From positions 46,972,264-47,036,263 of the forward strand of contig OX637289.1 of the NCBI GenBank assembly GCA_951799445.1: a stretch of 64,000 bases of DNA. The letters are read 5' to 3'. The notes under the pieces are model-generated. The model was given only the letters and a program-made list of their open reading frames with translations, was not told where the DNA came from and made no database searches. Below, piece after piece: positions 47,611 through 59,769 of this stretch; position 1 is the stretch's first letter, and each line of letters begins with the position of its first letter. The position numbers and the translations under genes are program-made. This stretch comes from Pseudisothecium myosuroides (taxonomy: Eukaryota > Streptophyta > Bryopsida > Hypnales > Lembophyllaceae).

Positions 47611-49528
47611 CATAATTTCCTGGAGACCAATTTGAAACATAACAAGATAATTGCCCTTTTCTCTTGAAACCATTCTCAGTTGTCTTGCGACCATATTCTC
47701 TCTTGAGACTTGATACCATTTCTCTGGAGAGCTTCAATTTAGAAACAGCGTGACAGAGAGTCTAAGAGAGACGGAGTTCATAATCTCTTTATTGAAGCAA
47801 TCGTCATACTCATAGAGAAATGGCAAAATTTCAAGAGATTGGCATTTTCCCAGTTGCCCATGTGGATCTTCAGATCAATACTAACTTAGTCCTCGTTTTG
47901 CAGCTTTTTTGTCCTTGAACATGACCTTGTCGTCCGTGTTGTGATGAATAATTTTCTGACGCATGATTTAAACGTTTACGAAGAGTTTTTTTTTAATGCT
48001 AAAGTGAATTATTGTGTGCCCTGCAAGTCAGTATCTCCACTTGGTTCTGAACATGGAGACAAGCGACTGCAGCTTTTGGTTCTCTGTTTGATTTTGTGCA
48101 ACTGGTACCGCTGAAACTGGAGAACGACATCAAAACTGTTCAGTGGCAAAGAGGAGAGGAGCGTTTACACTTCGCAGTTCAGAAGAAATGTCAGCCACCT
48201 CAATAGAAAATGACGTCAAATTCTTAAACACTTAGCCTTGCAAACTGTGTATAATAATGTCCTTGTCACCGCAGTTTCATCCAAGTTCGCCCATTCCACA
48301 GACGTGAAAAAACGCACTGCTGATGAATTTTGTAAAGCTCATTCCGGGTGACTCTTTCTCGTCAAAAGAGGCTGTAAAGGTTTGACGAATCAGATCCATT
48401 GCGTAAGTAAGCTCGAGCATGAAACTTTGCCAAGTGTATTCAACAAAAGTTACTAGAGACCCAGGAAATCGATATTGGCACAAAATACAATAATCTTCAT
48501 TTTCGTTAAAATGGCAAAACGTCAAGAGCTTGACACTTTCTCAGTTGCCTGTCTGGAACTGAACCAGTCCTTGTTTAAAAAACATGCCGGAATGACCACG
48601 AAATCACTGTTTCAACAAAGTCACTGTTTCAAAAATCCTCGTTACGCAATGCAGAAAATCAACTGCTTCAATGGTGGAGTGCCTGGAGGTGGCACAAGAC
48701 GTTCGTGAGTTTTATGGTCATAGAATTCGCACATACATAAAGCTCTGACTTGAGTTCTCTGTGAGATCACTCCCAACTTTTAGGGTTAAGCATATGTGTT
48801 TGAATCTTATTACATGATCAGCTAGTAAGGCAGAGTTAGACTTCAATAACATGCAGCTTTTCGTAGTAGGTGGTGAGAAAATTAATGTACTCGCAGCTAC
48901 TTCAATGCATTGATAATACTCGGGAACCACCGTTGGCACGTGTGCATACTCGAGGAAGTATCCTCTGGTGTTTCAAAAAGGGACAGTTTCTAAACCCTAA
49001 AACCCCACCGCCAAAATGTCAACCTCTGGTGTATTCTCTCCATAAAATGTGCAGTCATAAATCACAAGCCCTATGGAACAAGTAAGGTCTGCAATGAGGT
49101 CAAAAGAATTATGGTCATAAGCTTATGTGCTAAAATGATAGGTTTCCAGAGCGCCAAAACTGACATTTAAGTCCATATTCCAGAGCTAAGAGGTCCCAAA
49201 GCAAAGTCCGGAGAATTTCTTGACATTTTGCCAATGAACATGGCTAGAGAGTTGCTAGGCCATGCAGGCAATAGCATTTAAGGTTAATAAAAAATTAAGC
49301 CAAAAAGAATCCCTTAGGGTTGATCTCATTGGCTTTTATGAATACAAAAGGTCCTCTGTACCTACTCCTACCCCAACTCCACTTTCAACTGCAGATCAAT
49401 GCTTAAAATAAAACTCAAATGAACCAGATAATTCCACACAAAACTGCCCTTGCAACCACAAAGACAAGATTGATGAATCAATGGACAAATTCCAGAATAA
49501 TGCAAATTTCATCAAGCGACGACTGGTG
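47611..49528. other. Intergenic, unassigned, with a short duplicated block
   Basis: Less AT-rich than the repeat regions. A block starting ATGGCAAAA and continuing through CAAGAG and CAGTTGCC occurs at 47819-47865 and again at 48511-48557, encoding MAKFQEIGIFPVA and MAKRQELDTFSVA. Neither continues in a long frame. The part nearest 49528 probably contains the 3' UTR of the leftward gene at 49529-53463. No other gene recognised. Confidence 0.45.
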
Positions 49529-52500
49529 TCATTGCCACTTAATGCGGAGGGGATCCTTGTAGCACTTGGTGGCATTCACACCCATTATGTAACTGTGCGG
49601 TTTGCTGTCGAGGTTTCTGTGGATTCCTTGATGCACACCTTCACAATGGTTGCCAGTGAGAGCGGCGAGCACGGTGAGAGCCGACTGGTCTTGTCGATGG
49701 TTCCTCCGACTGGACCCATCCGGCGCTATGCATTGCCGGGTGATGGAGCACTCGTACCACGGCCTTGCCAATTCGTTGTACCTGAACGCCATGACATCCC
49801 ACAACTTGATCAATTGCACATCAGGGCACAGGAGTGCTATCAAGGACCCCAATCCGCTGTGCAGATCAGCTATTGGAAGGCAATCAACTCCTGTATGGTC
49901 AAACTTGCTAACTTGGCGTGCCTCAGAGCGCCAAAATTGGGACATCCAAGTGCTCAGAGTTCCAAAAACTAGGACGAATCTAGCTAATTTGGCGTAACTC
50001 AGAGTGACAAAATCGTGACATCCAAGTGCTCAGAGCTCAAAAACTAGGACTCGTATAGATTTATGGTTCCAAACGGGAACCAAAAAGTAACAATTTCTTG
50101 AATTTCGCCATTGTAACAAATTTAGCATTCTATCTGAAGAGGAAGAGGGAGCTGTACTTGTGGAGAGTGAAGCCAATGCCCGAGGCGTCGCAATTGGGAA
50201 GCCGCCGAATATGTCCAACGTTCGCTCTGAAATACTCGAGCTGCCTAGGATGGCACCACTGCTTGACCTGCCCGCTAGTGAGCCGGGATGCAAACCCTTT
50301 CAATTTCAAGTTCCGAAAGGTGTGGGTGAGCCCGTCCACGGTTTTGAAGCGGTCTCCTGCATCCGCCCAGTACACGAACCCCCTCTCTAGTAACACCGTG
50401 TGAACCATCACCGCCTTCCACGCATACTCACCTGCATGCCATCCACTAGCAGTCAGTGTCCACAATTTCATCACATCAAAATTTTCATTGCAATATCGTT
50501 GTATACTACTGTCGCAAACCCGCCATTGAGAGAACTTTGCTGATTTGGTCCATAAGTTCCATTGAGGTCACAAGTAGTTGTAAATTCGGAGCCAGAAAGT
50601 CATAGATTCATCAAGATTCAGAGCTGAGTGAGCAAGGTATTCATTTGTTAAAAAGTACGGTTGTCATCAATTAAATCGAAGTGTAAGAATTTTGATATAA
50701 GGAACTACACGTTTTGGGGACCGAATGCCTGAAATTGCATCGAAGGAGCAATTGATAGCATTGCTCAGGTCTATTTGCTCACAGTAATTTTTTGAGTCCC
50801 TCTGCGATTCTTATAAGGGATCCAGTTTCCTCATCAAGGGAGTCCCATGTGGCAGACTTGGGTTGAAGCGTTACTTAGAAAAAAGATAGACTTAACACAA
50901 AACTGACTCCAAAGAAAAGCATTAGACGTACGTCAATATACCAGGAACATCACGGTGAGAGAACAATTTACTCAAGAAAAACTAAGAAAGCAAACCTTTC
51001 CTTCACAAATCTCCTCCACATAAATTCTACGAGATTATTTTGTTGTGCATAATTCTTCGGAACATAATTCTTCACATGCATTAAAGTACCTACTGTAGAG
51101 TTTGTACGAAGATAAAGTCTCTGCCAATCTATGAAGACACCCTGGATTCAGGATCCGGAACCTGATAGGAATCACAGGATCCAAAACTAATTAGGGTTCC
51201 GCTGTAGATTTTCGGATGCTCTGTACTGAAGGTGACACAAGACCCAAAACTAATTAGGGTTTAATTGAAGGGTTTAGGATGCTCTGTAAGGAATGACACT
51301 GAAGGTGCCCCAGGGCAGGTTTTAGGGTGTAGGGTTTAAGATGCTTCGTTAGGAATGAGCCTGAAGGTGACACAATGCCCAAATCTAATTAGGGTTTAAG
51401 GTGAAGCGTTTAGAAATGCACTGTAAAGAATGAGACTGAACGTGCCAAAAGCCCAAAACTAATTAGGGTTTAAGCACTAAGATGCCTTGTTAGGAAATGG
51501 GACTGAAGGGTGCCATGGACTGACCTCTTCCGCCGTTGTACCCCAGCTTCTGATTGATGCGCATCCACTGGGGCCAGGCGTCGAAATCAAACTCCCTCAC
51601 CTCGGTCGGGACACCATGCAACGCCCTTAGCTCCTCCACCACGCAGTTCAAAGCGGCGACAGCCACGGCAGGAAACTCCTTCATGGTCCACACCACCACG
51701 GACACATTGAACTCCGACTGCAGCTTTGCCACTCTGCCCAGAGACCGGAGGAGCAGCAGGCCCATTTCCACATGATTGCTGCTGAAGGCGGTCACGATGG
51801 TGGGTCGCCACGCCGATTCGGGGAACGAGGGGAGCGTTCGGGCTGGGTCCTCGGTGTCCAAGTCCACCACTTTTATGCTTTCATAATGCACATTGAAGGT
51901 TTGAAGTTCATCCGGCGATGGCTGTGGCACGTACTGCTTCGTCTCGCCCACCACCAGATGCTTGCACTGAAACGGAACATTTCAGAACATATGGCTCAAG
52001 AACTACGTGTACTTGCAACAGAAAACCAGGTGCAACCACCTGCTACCTCCTGAAGCTTAACATTATTCAGCAAGACAAAAGGCTCCGCTTTAGGTCTGTA
52101 AGGGTACGTTCAGACCAAAGGAGCACATTCCAGAGGGAGCGAAAACATGGGATATTTTAATGGGATATTCTAGAGGTAGCAAAACATTTTGTGCCGTCCC
52201 TTCTACCCTTGAAAACAATGATCTTAGGTCAAATATATTTATGCAATTGCCTACAACAGCTCTTTTAAAGAAATTAAAGAACTTTTTTCTCTTCAACCCA
52301 TTAGGCTAAACTCCTTGCCAAAAAAACTGTCACTAGACGGGTTTTGGGTGCCCATCCAAAACTGCAGCGGATTGACACTAAATCTTATACCTGTACCATT
52401 CCAAGATTCTGTCGTTTCAGCAGGGTAACTAAATACACATCTGAGTACTTGAAAATGCTGATTTTCACCAGGAGAACGTCACATTTGGGCACGATGAATC

Positions 52501-53463
52501 AACGTCATTTTTGAATTCCATTACTTTGACACTTTTCAGGAAGAGCGACCTGAAACACAAATGTACGCCGACCCTAATTTTTCTCTAGACCTTTGTGCAG
52601 ATGAATGCCACAATGTTTGGCGCCTATTTAACGAAATTGACGATGTTATCATAGAGAGATTATCCTTGTTTTCCTTAAATGTGCTATAGATTTAGGTCTC
52701 AAATTGAACTATGCCAAAGTGGCGAATATTCGCCAACTTAACGAAATGGGCACATTGAGGGCTCGAGGGCTTGGGCATGATTGTTTACCTTCTTCTTCGT
52801 CTTGTGCACGCCGCCGCTGTCAGACATGGAGCACTGGACGTCCGGGCGGAGAGCATCGCGAGCCATCTTGCAAACAATGGCAGTAGCGTCCGTGCCCACC
52901 CAGAATTTCCTCTTCAATCCCACACTCCTTGCGGCGTTGAAAAGTCTGTAGAGCTCGCCATACGGAAGCACTGACCGCCCTTCGGTTCCCACTCGAACCA
53001 CCAAACACACGTCGAAACTCCACTTGATCGATCCGTCACTGGAATCCAAGCTCACAGGTTCTTCAGTTGCACTAGGTTGAGTTTTTGTAAGCTCGTTTTC
53101 CCCCTCAAAATCCAATTCTGCGGCCCTGGATACTTCGTTGCGAGTTGCGTTTTCTGGAAGGGGGGAAGAAGGATTCGGCGTTGCAGGTGTAGTCGGAGGG
53201 TTTTCATTGTGAGGAAGTATCATTCCACTTGGTTGATCTGAGCCCAGTAGCCACTCCAAACTGCTACCCTGCAGACCATTAGAATGAACTCCAAAATCGA
53301 CGCTAGCAACTGTATAGAGAGCACAAAGCGCTACCAAGAATATCCCGGCTACGCCACAAGCCGTCTTGTACAGAAACTTGACCGAGTCAGTTCGCAACTT
53401 CATGATTTCTGGAGCCCTGCTTGCAAGTCGGTTACACAGATCATTCGCCCGTTGATGGATCAT
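49529..53463 (-). CDS. DUF1647-like glycosyltransferase-fold type II membrane protein
   Basis: Four exons on the - strand: 53463-52789, 51966-51525, 50431-50158 and 49781-49529. Donors are GTAAAC, GTCAGT and GTACAG, acceptors end CAG, and phases fit, giving 547 residues. Residues 1 to about 33 are cytosolic, a single membrane helix spans about 34-56 (VAGIFLVALCALYTVASV), then a Pro/Ser-rich stem, then a lumenal domain. Landmarks are TAFSSNHVEMGLLLLRSL, YNGGRGEYAWKAVMVHTVL, VYWADAGDRF, and PWYECSITRQCIAP followed by RQDQSAL. I recognise this pattern from DUF1647-type proteins, in which AWK...W.D...RF and EC...CIAP...DQS are conserved; plant relatives are often annotated as nucleotide-sugar-transferase-like. 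A Golgi location is inferred from topology. Donor and substrate are unknown. An in-frame stop precedes the ATG; Met21 is an alternative start. The last junction (K|YNEL) is the least certain. Confidence 0.8.
49907..50057. repeat. 76-bp tandem duplication in intron 3 of the DUF1647-like gene
   Basis: GCTAACTTGGCG at 49907 and GCTAATTTGGCG at 49983 start two copies, both continuing through GACATCCAAGTGCTCAGAG and AAAAACTAGGAC. The copies differ at about a dozen positions. They lie between the last two coding exons and leave the acceptor at 49782-49784 untouched. Confidence 0.85.
51175..51510. repeat. Minisatellite (~63-74-bp units) in intron 2 of the DUF1647-like gene
   Basis: AACTAATTAGGGTTTAA or close variants occur at 51185, 51248, 51383 and 51457, with GGATGCTCTGTAAGGAATG-type blocks between them, about five imperfect units. 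The array ends within about 15 bases of the splice donor at 51519-51524, so unit gain or loss could affect splicing (inference). Confidence 0.75.
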
Positions 53464-54707
53464 ACCCTAAAAATTCATCACTGAATCCTAGATACCACTG
53501 GACGTCTCCCAGCTACAAGGAAAGTAACCACCAAGTACCGTAAAACTTGGTGAATGAGAGCAGGTCACGGAACCAATACTCGCCATTCCCATTTGCATCA
53601 TCACCTTGATCCTCAACGGACCCAGAATAATTTCAACTGTTACGTCTTTTTTGCCATGGAAGAGAAATACGATTCTCCAGCTCCTGCCACTAGGGTAGAC
53701 ACCATCAACAAGACCTCATACAATCCACTGAAAATAGCCAGTGGTGTAACCCACTAATTTCTAACCCTCCTTCGACATGTTCGAAGTCCAAAAGCAAGTG
53801 AAGATTTGAAGGTGCCGTTTCTGCAAGTACAAACTCGCGAATCTGCAGGTCACAGTTTGTAGAGGTGATTCAACATGCATAGCAAGGAAACACAGCGAAG
53901 AGCTCTGAGGGACACTGCAGCAATGGAACCCAACCGCTTGACAAACAACTAGGTAGCGACTGGTGGAGATGAAAAAAAGGCAAAAGACCTTCAGAGCCAA
54001 CACACGAAAGCTGCTTTCAGTTGTCCTAAAAGAAGTCGTGCAAACCATGAGAGAGAACAACAAAGTGCGTGATTCAAACTATTCAAGGGCGAAACAAGAA
54101 TCAATGACGGAATGCAACCTACGTACAGTACTGAAGTCTGGAATTTTGACGAAGGAAACTAAAGCATGTGGAGTTCGACAAATTGAAGTTATTATTGGAT
54201 TCAGTACTTGAAGGTCATGACTCATGTGTTTTGGGCAGAATATGAGAATCAATAGAGCGCGCCAATGACCAGGAGCCCCCTGTTGCAAAGCATCCCTCCT
54301 GAATCAATATATTTTATAATACGGGTGTAATCATGTGTGCTGGACTCACGGCTGGTTGACCGGATGTAGGGCCCCAGATGTGCACGTGGCATCAAATTGG
54401 TGGTACTGAGGTGCCAGTTCAGAATCTACCGAAATTCGCATACCGTAGCTTCAGTCGAAGCAGCTTGGGCAGCACCCTGAAACCGTGTGCTCCCTTTCTA
54501 GAATGTTCATTTCCTCGACTTGGAGTGCACGTCAAGCCAAGCCTGCACTGGCTACAAATAACAAGCTTCGTCCCCTCCGCTGCCCATTCTCCTCTTTTTC
54601 CCTTGCCTTGTTCCGTCTGTCCTTGCGTTTCTCTCGTCTTCCTCACCTCTTCCTTTGTTTCAGTGTAATCTTTCTTCTCTTTGCCTTGGTCTGTAAGCAT
54701 CTAAAAC
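53464..54707. promoter_or_regulatory. Shared intergenic region between two divergently transcribed genes
   Basis: This 1.2-kb stretch separates the start of the leftward DUF1647-like gene from the start of the rightward DWNN-RING gene, so both promoters probably lie here. A CT-rich tract at 54590-54690 precedes the DWNN-RING ATG and is likely its 5' UTR or core promoter. No TATA box was fixed and no other gene is supported. Confidence 0.5.
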
Positions 54708-55718
54708 ATGGCGGTACACTTCACCTTTGCTGCTTCAAAGGCTCTCAAATCCGTTCCGTGTGTGGGAAATTCCATCTCGCTCATTGAATTGAAGGATGCA
54801 ATTGCTGCACCACTTGTAGCGGCTTTGAAAGGGAGGAAACTGAGGGAGCAATTTGATTTTAGGGTTTATGACGCTGATACAAAGGAGGAGATTGTAGATG
54901 CAAGTGCTAGGGTTAGAAAAAATGCTTCTGTGTTGGTGAAGAGAGTTCCAGCGTATGTTCTTTCTCAACAAAATCAACCACCTGTCGTGGTTTCGAATAG
55001 AGGTTTGAAAACTGTTAACAAGGGTCCAGAGAACGGTGTCTTTGATGATGATTTTGGAGAAGATGTCTATTCTAGGTCTTCAGTGAGCACAGTGAGCACA
55101 GTGAGCACAGTGAGTACAGTGAGTGCTGTGAGTAGTGACAAAGTGAAAAGCATTGGAAAAGAAAATAGAAACAGTAGCAAGAAAGAAGGTGTCTGTTCAA
55201 GGCCTACTGCAAGTGTTGTGAGTAGTCAGGAAGTAGAAACAGTTCGAGAAGAGATTAGAATAAGTAGAAAGGAAGAGATCAAGAGCATGGGTGATATTCC
55301 AAAAGAATTGATGTGTACTTTGTGCAAACATATTATGAAAGATCCAATGTTGATTCCTTGTTGTTGCAACAGCTTCTGTCACAATTGTATTAAGGTTGTC
55401 CTACATGTGGAGAAAAAATGTCCCAATTGTGGGTCTTTAAGATGCAATGATGCAGATTTACTTCTCAATCGACACCTCAAGTCCATGATTGATGTTTATT
55501 TCAAATCCAATCCAAGTGCGTTGTCAAGTGGATCGTGTTCTTCTCAAACAACTTCTTCACAAGTTTTTGTTGGTGATTTGCAACCAAAAACTCCTCACAA
55601 GATATTTGCAAATCAAGATAGTTATGTTTCTAAGAGTGTTGGAAGTGGTTTACTTGGAAAGAGAAAACCGCTCAGTATTTCACTAAATGGTAGTTCAAAA
55701 CGTACCAAAGTGTTATAG
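54708..55718 (+). CDS. DWNN plus RING protein, RBBP6/PQT3/Mpe1-like, no zinc knuckle
   Basis: Encodes 336 residues in one exon. Residues 1-83 form a DWNN (ubiquitin-like) domain: MAVHFTF at the start, SISLIELKDAI, FDFRVYDADTKEE, and ASVLVKRVP at the end. A Ser/Val-Thr tripeptide repeat lies at about 125-140. A RING/U-box-like finger occupies 203-241: CTLC, IPCCCNSFCHNC, and CPNC. The C-terminus is basic (GKRKP, SKRTKVL), a likely nuclear signal. Family members act as E3 ubiquitin ligases and in mRNA 3'-end processing. The CCHC zinc knuckle normally found between DWNN and RING is absent, and the usual long C-terminal tail is missing. The single exon suggests a retrocopy or a short paralogue; no poly(A) scar or flanking repeat was found. 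ATG choice is firm because the DWNN starts there. Confidence 0.88.
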   Translation: MAVHFTFAASKALKSVPCVGNSISLIELKDAIAAPLVAALKGRKLREQFDFRVYDADTKEEIVDASARVRKNASVLVKRVPAYVLSQQNQPPVVVSNRGLKTVNKGPENGVFDDDFGEDVYSRSSVSTVSTVSTVSTVSAVSSDKVKSIGKENRNSSKKEGVCSRPTASVVSSQEVETVREEIRISRKEEIKSMGDIPKELMCTLCKHIMKDPMLIPCCCNSFCHNCIKVVLHVEKKCPNCGSLRCNDADLLLNRHLKSMIDVYFKSNPSALSSGSCSSQTTSSQVFVGDLQPKTPHKIFANQDSYVSKSVGSGLLGKRKPLSISLNGSSKRTKVL

Positions 55719-55820
55719 AAAATTAGGAAAATCTAGGGGATTAAGGGTTTTAGAACACCAAACATAAGAAAGAATAGCTTGTATTGTTTGTTCAAGCTCC
55801 TACTTCCAGCGCATATGCTT

Positions 55821-56190
55821 GCAAGAGCAACGCAAAGGATGAGCACGTTGTATATAACTGATGTTGAAGCCTTCGGACAAAAAAATTTGTTCATCAAATC
55901 CACATGATGACAAATTTTACATCAAGCCTACATGATTGCAAGAGCACATTGTATATAGCTGATGTTGAAGGCATTGGACAAAAAAATTTGTCCAAGATTG
56001 TTCATCAACCCACGTGATGAGAAATTTTACATCAAGCCTATATGATTGCAAGAGCGACACAAAGGTCAAACACCTTGTATACATATTAGGTGTCTAGATG
56101 CATTAGGCATTGCAAGAGCGACACCAAGGTTGGACACCATGCATATATATATTAGGTGTCTAGATGCATTAGGCAAAAAAATTAATGAAG
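55821..56190. repeat. Imperfect tandem repeats downstream of the DWNN-RING gene
   Basis: GCAAGAGC occurs at 55821, 55938, 56048 and 56112, each starting a related block. The first two units share TGTATATA(A/G)CTGATGTTGAAG and GACAAAAAAATTTGT, and the last two share ATTAGGTGTCTAGATGCATTAGG. Units range from 64 to 117 bp. They probably lie in or just after the 3' UTR. Confidence 0.75.
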
Positions 56191-56537
56191 TGTATATAGG
56201 TGTATGTACATGATTCTCAGTACATACTCTATTTGGTATAGTGCCACTTTGCACTATTTTGTAATTATTATTCTATTTAATAAATTACATTCAAATTTTT
56301 AATATAATTTTGTCCTTTGTCTATTTCACTTTCATAGATATTTCTTTTCAAAATGCAATTATGATATATGTTTTAAATTTACTTTTCATCTCTCTATTTT
56401 TGATTATTAAGTAGAGAGAGTTGAATTATTGGAACATGTTAGAAATTCAATTGATACTTAAAACTTATCTTGAATTGAAAGTTCTTTATACTTCATTCTT
56501 TTGCAGTCTAATTGAAGAAAGTCAATTGTTATATTAT

Positions 56538-57191
56538 CCACTAAATGTCCCAAATACTATATTTTGATGTTGATTAAACTTTGAAGTTAAATAAATTCTC
56601 ACCAAAGTAATATTCTTAATATTGTTTTTTAGAGTTGAATATCCTTTAAATTCGATTATAAGTTTCACAAATGTGATTTTGAAAAAAATTGTTTGTGTTT
56701 TTTCTATTGAAGATTTTGTGCAAGGGTGACCATTGCAAATCTTGATCTTGTAGTGTCAGAGGCTCTTTAAGATGAGCCCCAAATACACTAGATCTAAAGA
56801 AATAATCACATTGGAAATTAATTTATAAAAATTGTAGAGTAGATTTTGTGAAGCCATAAATCCATTATGATTATGGATTTTATGTTCTTTAATTAACTTC
56901 ATATTTTGTCCATAATCTCAATTTTAGATTTGTCATGTAAGAAGAAAATTGAAAGACTTCACATTACTTTACAGTTTAAACACCTTCTTGATTTAACATT
57001 GCAATCTTTCAATCAATAAGTGAGATTGTTGTGTATTTTTATCCTAGGTGATCCATAATATGTCTAGTTTGAATTTGTCTCAGTTACAATTTTTTTAAAT
57101 TGATAAAACTTATCAAAACTTGGGCTCTTTGTGTCATTGTGTGGTTCTAAGTAAACTCCAAGAAGCTCAAAAAAATTCTTTGCATTAAGGG
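56538..57191. mobile_element. TTAA-family element, second interior type, without nested insertion
   Basis: The left end CCACTAAATGTCCCAA corresponds to CCCCTAAGTGCCCGAG at 26911, and the right end reads GCATTAAGGGG followed by TCAA. Length 654 bp matches 26911-27787 after removing its nested MITE. The flanks (TTAT and TCAA) are decayed. Non-coding. Confidence 0.7.
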
Positions 57192-57411
57192 GTCAAAAAT
57201 CAATTATATAACCAAGTGAGGTGCCATTCATTTGGCTTGTATTTGGTTTTACATAGAATTGTTGTCTTTGAAATTATTTTTACTTATTTTCAATTTATTT
57301 TAGTTTTTTATCTATGGAAATTGTATAAATCATTCATGTTGTATATATTTTTTTGCATAACTTAATTGTGATTACTTTGTATATTTTGATTTTAATGTAT
57401 TGGTGATAGTT

Positions 57412-59126
57412 ATTTCCTAAAGGATAGAGGATGTTTTTCAAGTAAAATTGTCAAAAACTGCCATTTTTTGGTGCATTGATCAAATTTGAATATTAATTCT
57501 TTTTTTCTGAATTTCAATTGGACAAAAGTTTATTTTACCATTAAGACAATGTGCAAAAAAAAAATTTAGATAATTTGATTGCAAAGATTACAAGATTATA
57601 TTGTTTAAAGTTAGTGGAAAAGTTTTTCTTCAGCCTTGTCAAGACAACAAACTTTGATCCCTCTTAGAATGAGATTTTTGATCTAATATTCAAAATTGAG
57701 CTTCTAAAACATCAAGTACTACAATTTTTTATGTACATTTATAAAAAAATTTATAAGCAAATGAGAGGTTTACTTTACTCTAAATCACCCTAAAATACAA
57801 AGAGGTTAAGTAGTCCAACAATACACTAGCCATTTTTTTGATGATTTCTTGTGCAGTGAGGAAATTTTTGATTTGAATCCAAACCATAAAACTTAAAGAC
57901 AAACATTTGAAATATTCAGTAAAAATTCCAAGGACTTTGAGAGCGCAAATTTCAAGATGATAGCATTCAAAAAATCACTCTCATAAGTCTTTATACACTT
58001 CAAAAATTGCCATAACTAATTTGAGAAATTATACTATTTCAACAATTTTTTGGGCATGTTGTAGTACAAGTAACACATTTTTTTATATAAGGATTTTAAA
58101 ATTTTAAAAACAATTATAGGAGTATGTATTAATTTATTTTTAATTGAATTGAACTTATCAAAGAAAAAAACTTTTAATGCAAGTACAAAATTTTCATATC
58201 TCTATATAATTATAGTAAAATGAATGAAAATTCATTTTTGAAATTTCACAATAATTTTTTATGAATTTATGAATTTTATTTAACAAAATACTACAAACTA
58301 TAATATTACCCTAAATAGCTTTGTTTTTATAATTCACTGAAAAAATTTCCAAAATTTTATCAAAAATTATATATTTCTATACTTTTCAAACATATTACTA
58401 TTTTTTTTATAATTTTTTATAATTTTTGGAGTCAATTATTATAAATATAAATATTTAAGATCATATTTTAGTCAATCCTATTTCATTCAATAAAAATTCA
58501 AAATTCATGAAATTCTTAATAAAATATTCCATGAAGACTTCTCATTCTATTTGCTAAAGAATCTTGAAAAAAAATTATTTGCATCAAAAGTTTTTTTCAC
58601 TAATAAATTTGATATAAAAATCAAGTATTGTTTTAAAAATTTTGAATGTTTTTCTTATGTAAATGTGTTACTTCTACCTCAACATGTCTTAATATTGTTG
58701 AATTTTTTTTATTCCTAATTTAGCTCAGGCAAGTTTTTTAGTATTTGAAACATTTGAGAACTACTGTAGTGACATGAAAATGTTTTTTTCCAATCTTATT
58801 TGACATTGTTAGTAGAATTTTGACTTGTCTTGGATTGAGATTTTTGTAGTGAAAGTATTTTTTTGACAATCGTATATTATATCATGTCAATTTCAATTAC
58901 ATACATGCCAAATTTTAAAAGAAGATGAGGAATTTAGCTAAAGATGCCAAAATTGGTTGAATTAGTTGGATGTTTGCGGGCAATATGGCTTTGTATCTAG
59001 GCATCTGATTGAAATTTTTTACATTCCTAACGAACATTCCTATTGAATTTTCAAAAATATTTGTTTATTTTTTACGTCATCATCATCCATCGAAACTCCA
59101 ATCAACGTACATTTGGTCCTTTAGAG
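57412..59126. mobile_element. Old, enlarged TTAA-family element
   Basis: The left end TTTCCTAAAGGATAGAGG and the right end GGTCCTTTAGAG followed by TTAA (59127-59130) fit the family, as does the AAAAACTGCCATTT block near 57455. The ~1.7-kb interior is extremely AT-rich and diverged, and further insertions are likely. Boundaries are less sure than for other copies. Confidence 0.5.
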
Positions 59127-59130
59127 TTAA

Positions 59131-59769
59131 TTACCTCCATAAATGGTTGTGTATCCAAATCCCATTTTAAAATTACTTCTAGGTAAGTGTTCAATAAATA
59201 ACTAATTGTAACAATATATATTATAAATACGTCTTCTTTTGTGTTTATTTGCCATGTGGTGGTTTACATAATAGTTATGTATAGATTTACTTCATTCTAT
59301 GTACAAAGTTAATTGAGGTTGTATTCAAATTGAAGTTTATTTCAACAAGAATAATGAACTTTCATTAAAACCAACCAATCATGTAAGATTTTGAGTGTTT
59401 TTTTTGGATTTAGGCATCTTTTTTAAGTTTTCAAAACCTTTCACCTCCACCTCTATCTCCATCGTTTTTCTTGTACCTATTATAATTGAATTTTCTAGGG
59501 TGGAAAAGTTTCAACATTTGAAAACCTATATCATATTCAAATCTTGATGCCCATTGTAATTGTGTTATTATCTATAGTTGTTTTTCAATTATATTAAAAT
59601 AGAATATTATTTTTATTTTAGCAAATGAATATGAATCAATCCAAAAATTGTTCAATAAATGTTATATCTATGCATGATTGAATTTTTTCAAAAGTTAATA
59701 TTGATCACTTTTGAAACAAGGTTACAAAGTTTATAAAAAAATTGCAAATGTTACAATAGATGGTTGAAT
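59131..59769. other. Intergenic, no gene seen
   Basis: AT-rich sequence with no recognised feature. Confidence 0.55.

Noticed and set aside
49481..49997. + strand frames over the last exon of the DUF1647-like gene
   Set aside because: The - strand frame contains the family motifs and joins by splicing; the + strand frames do not show conserved motifs.
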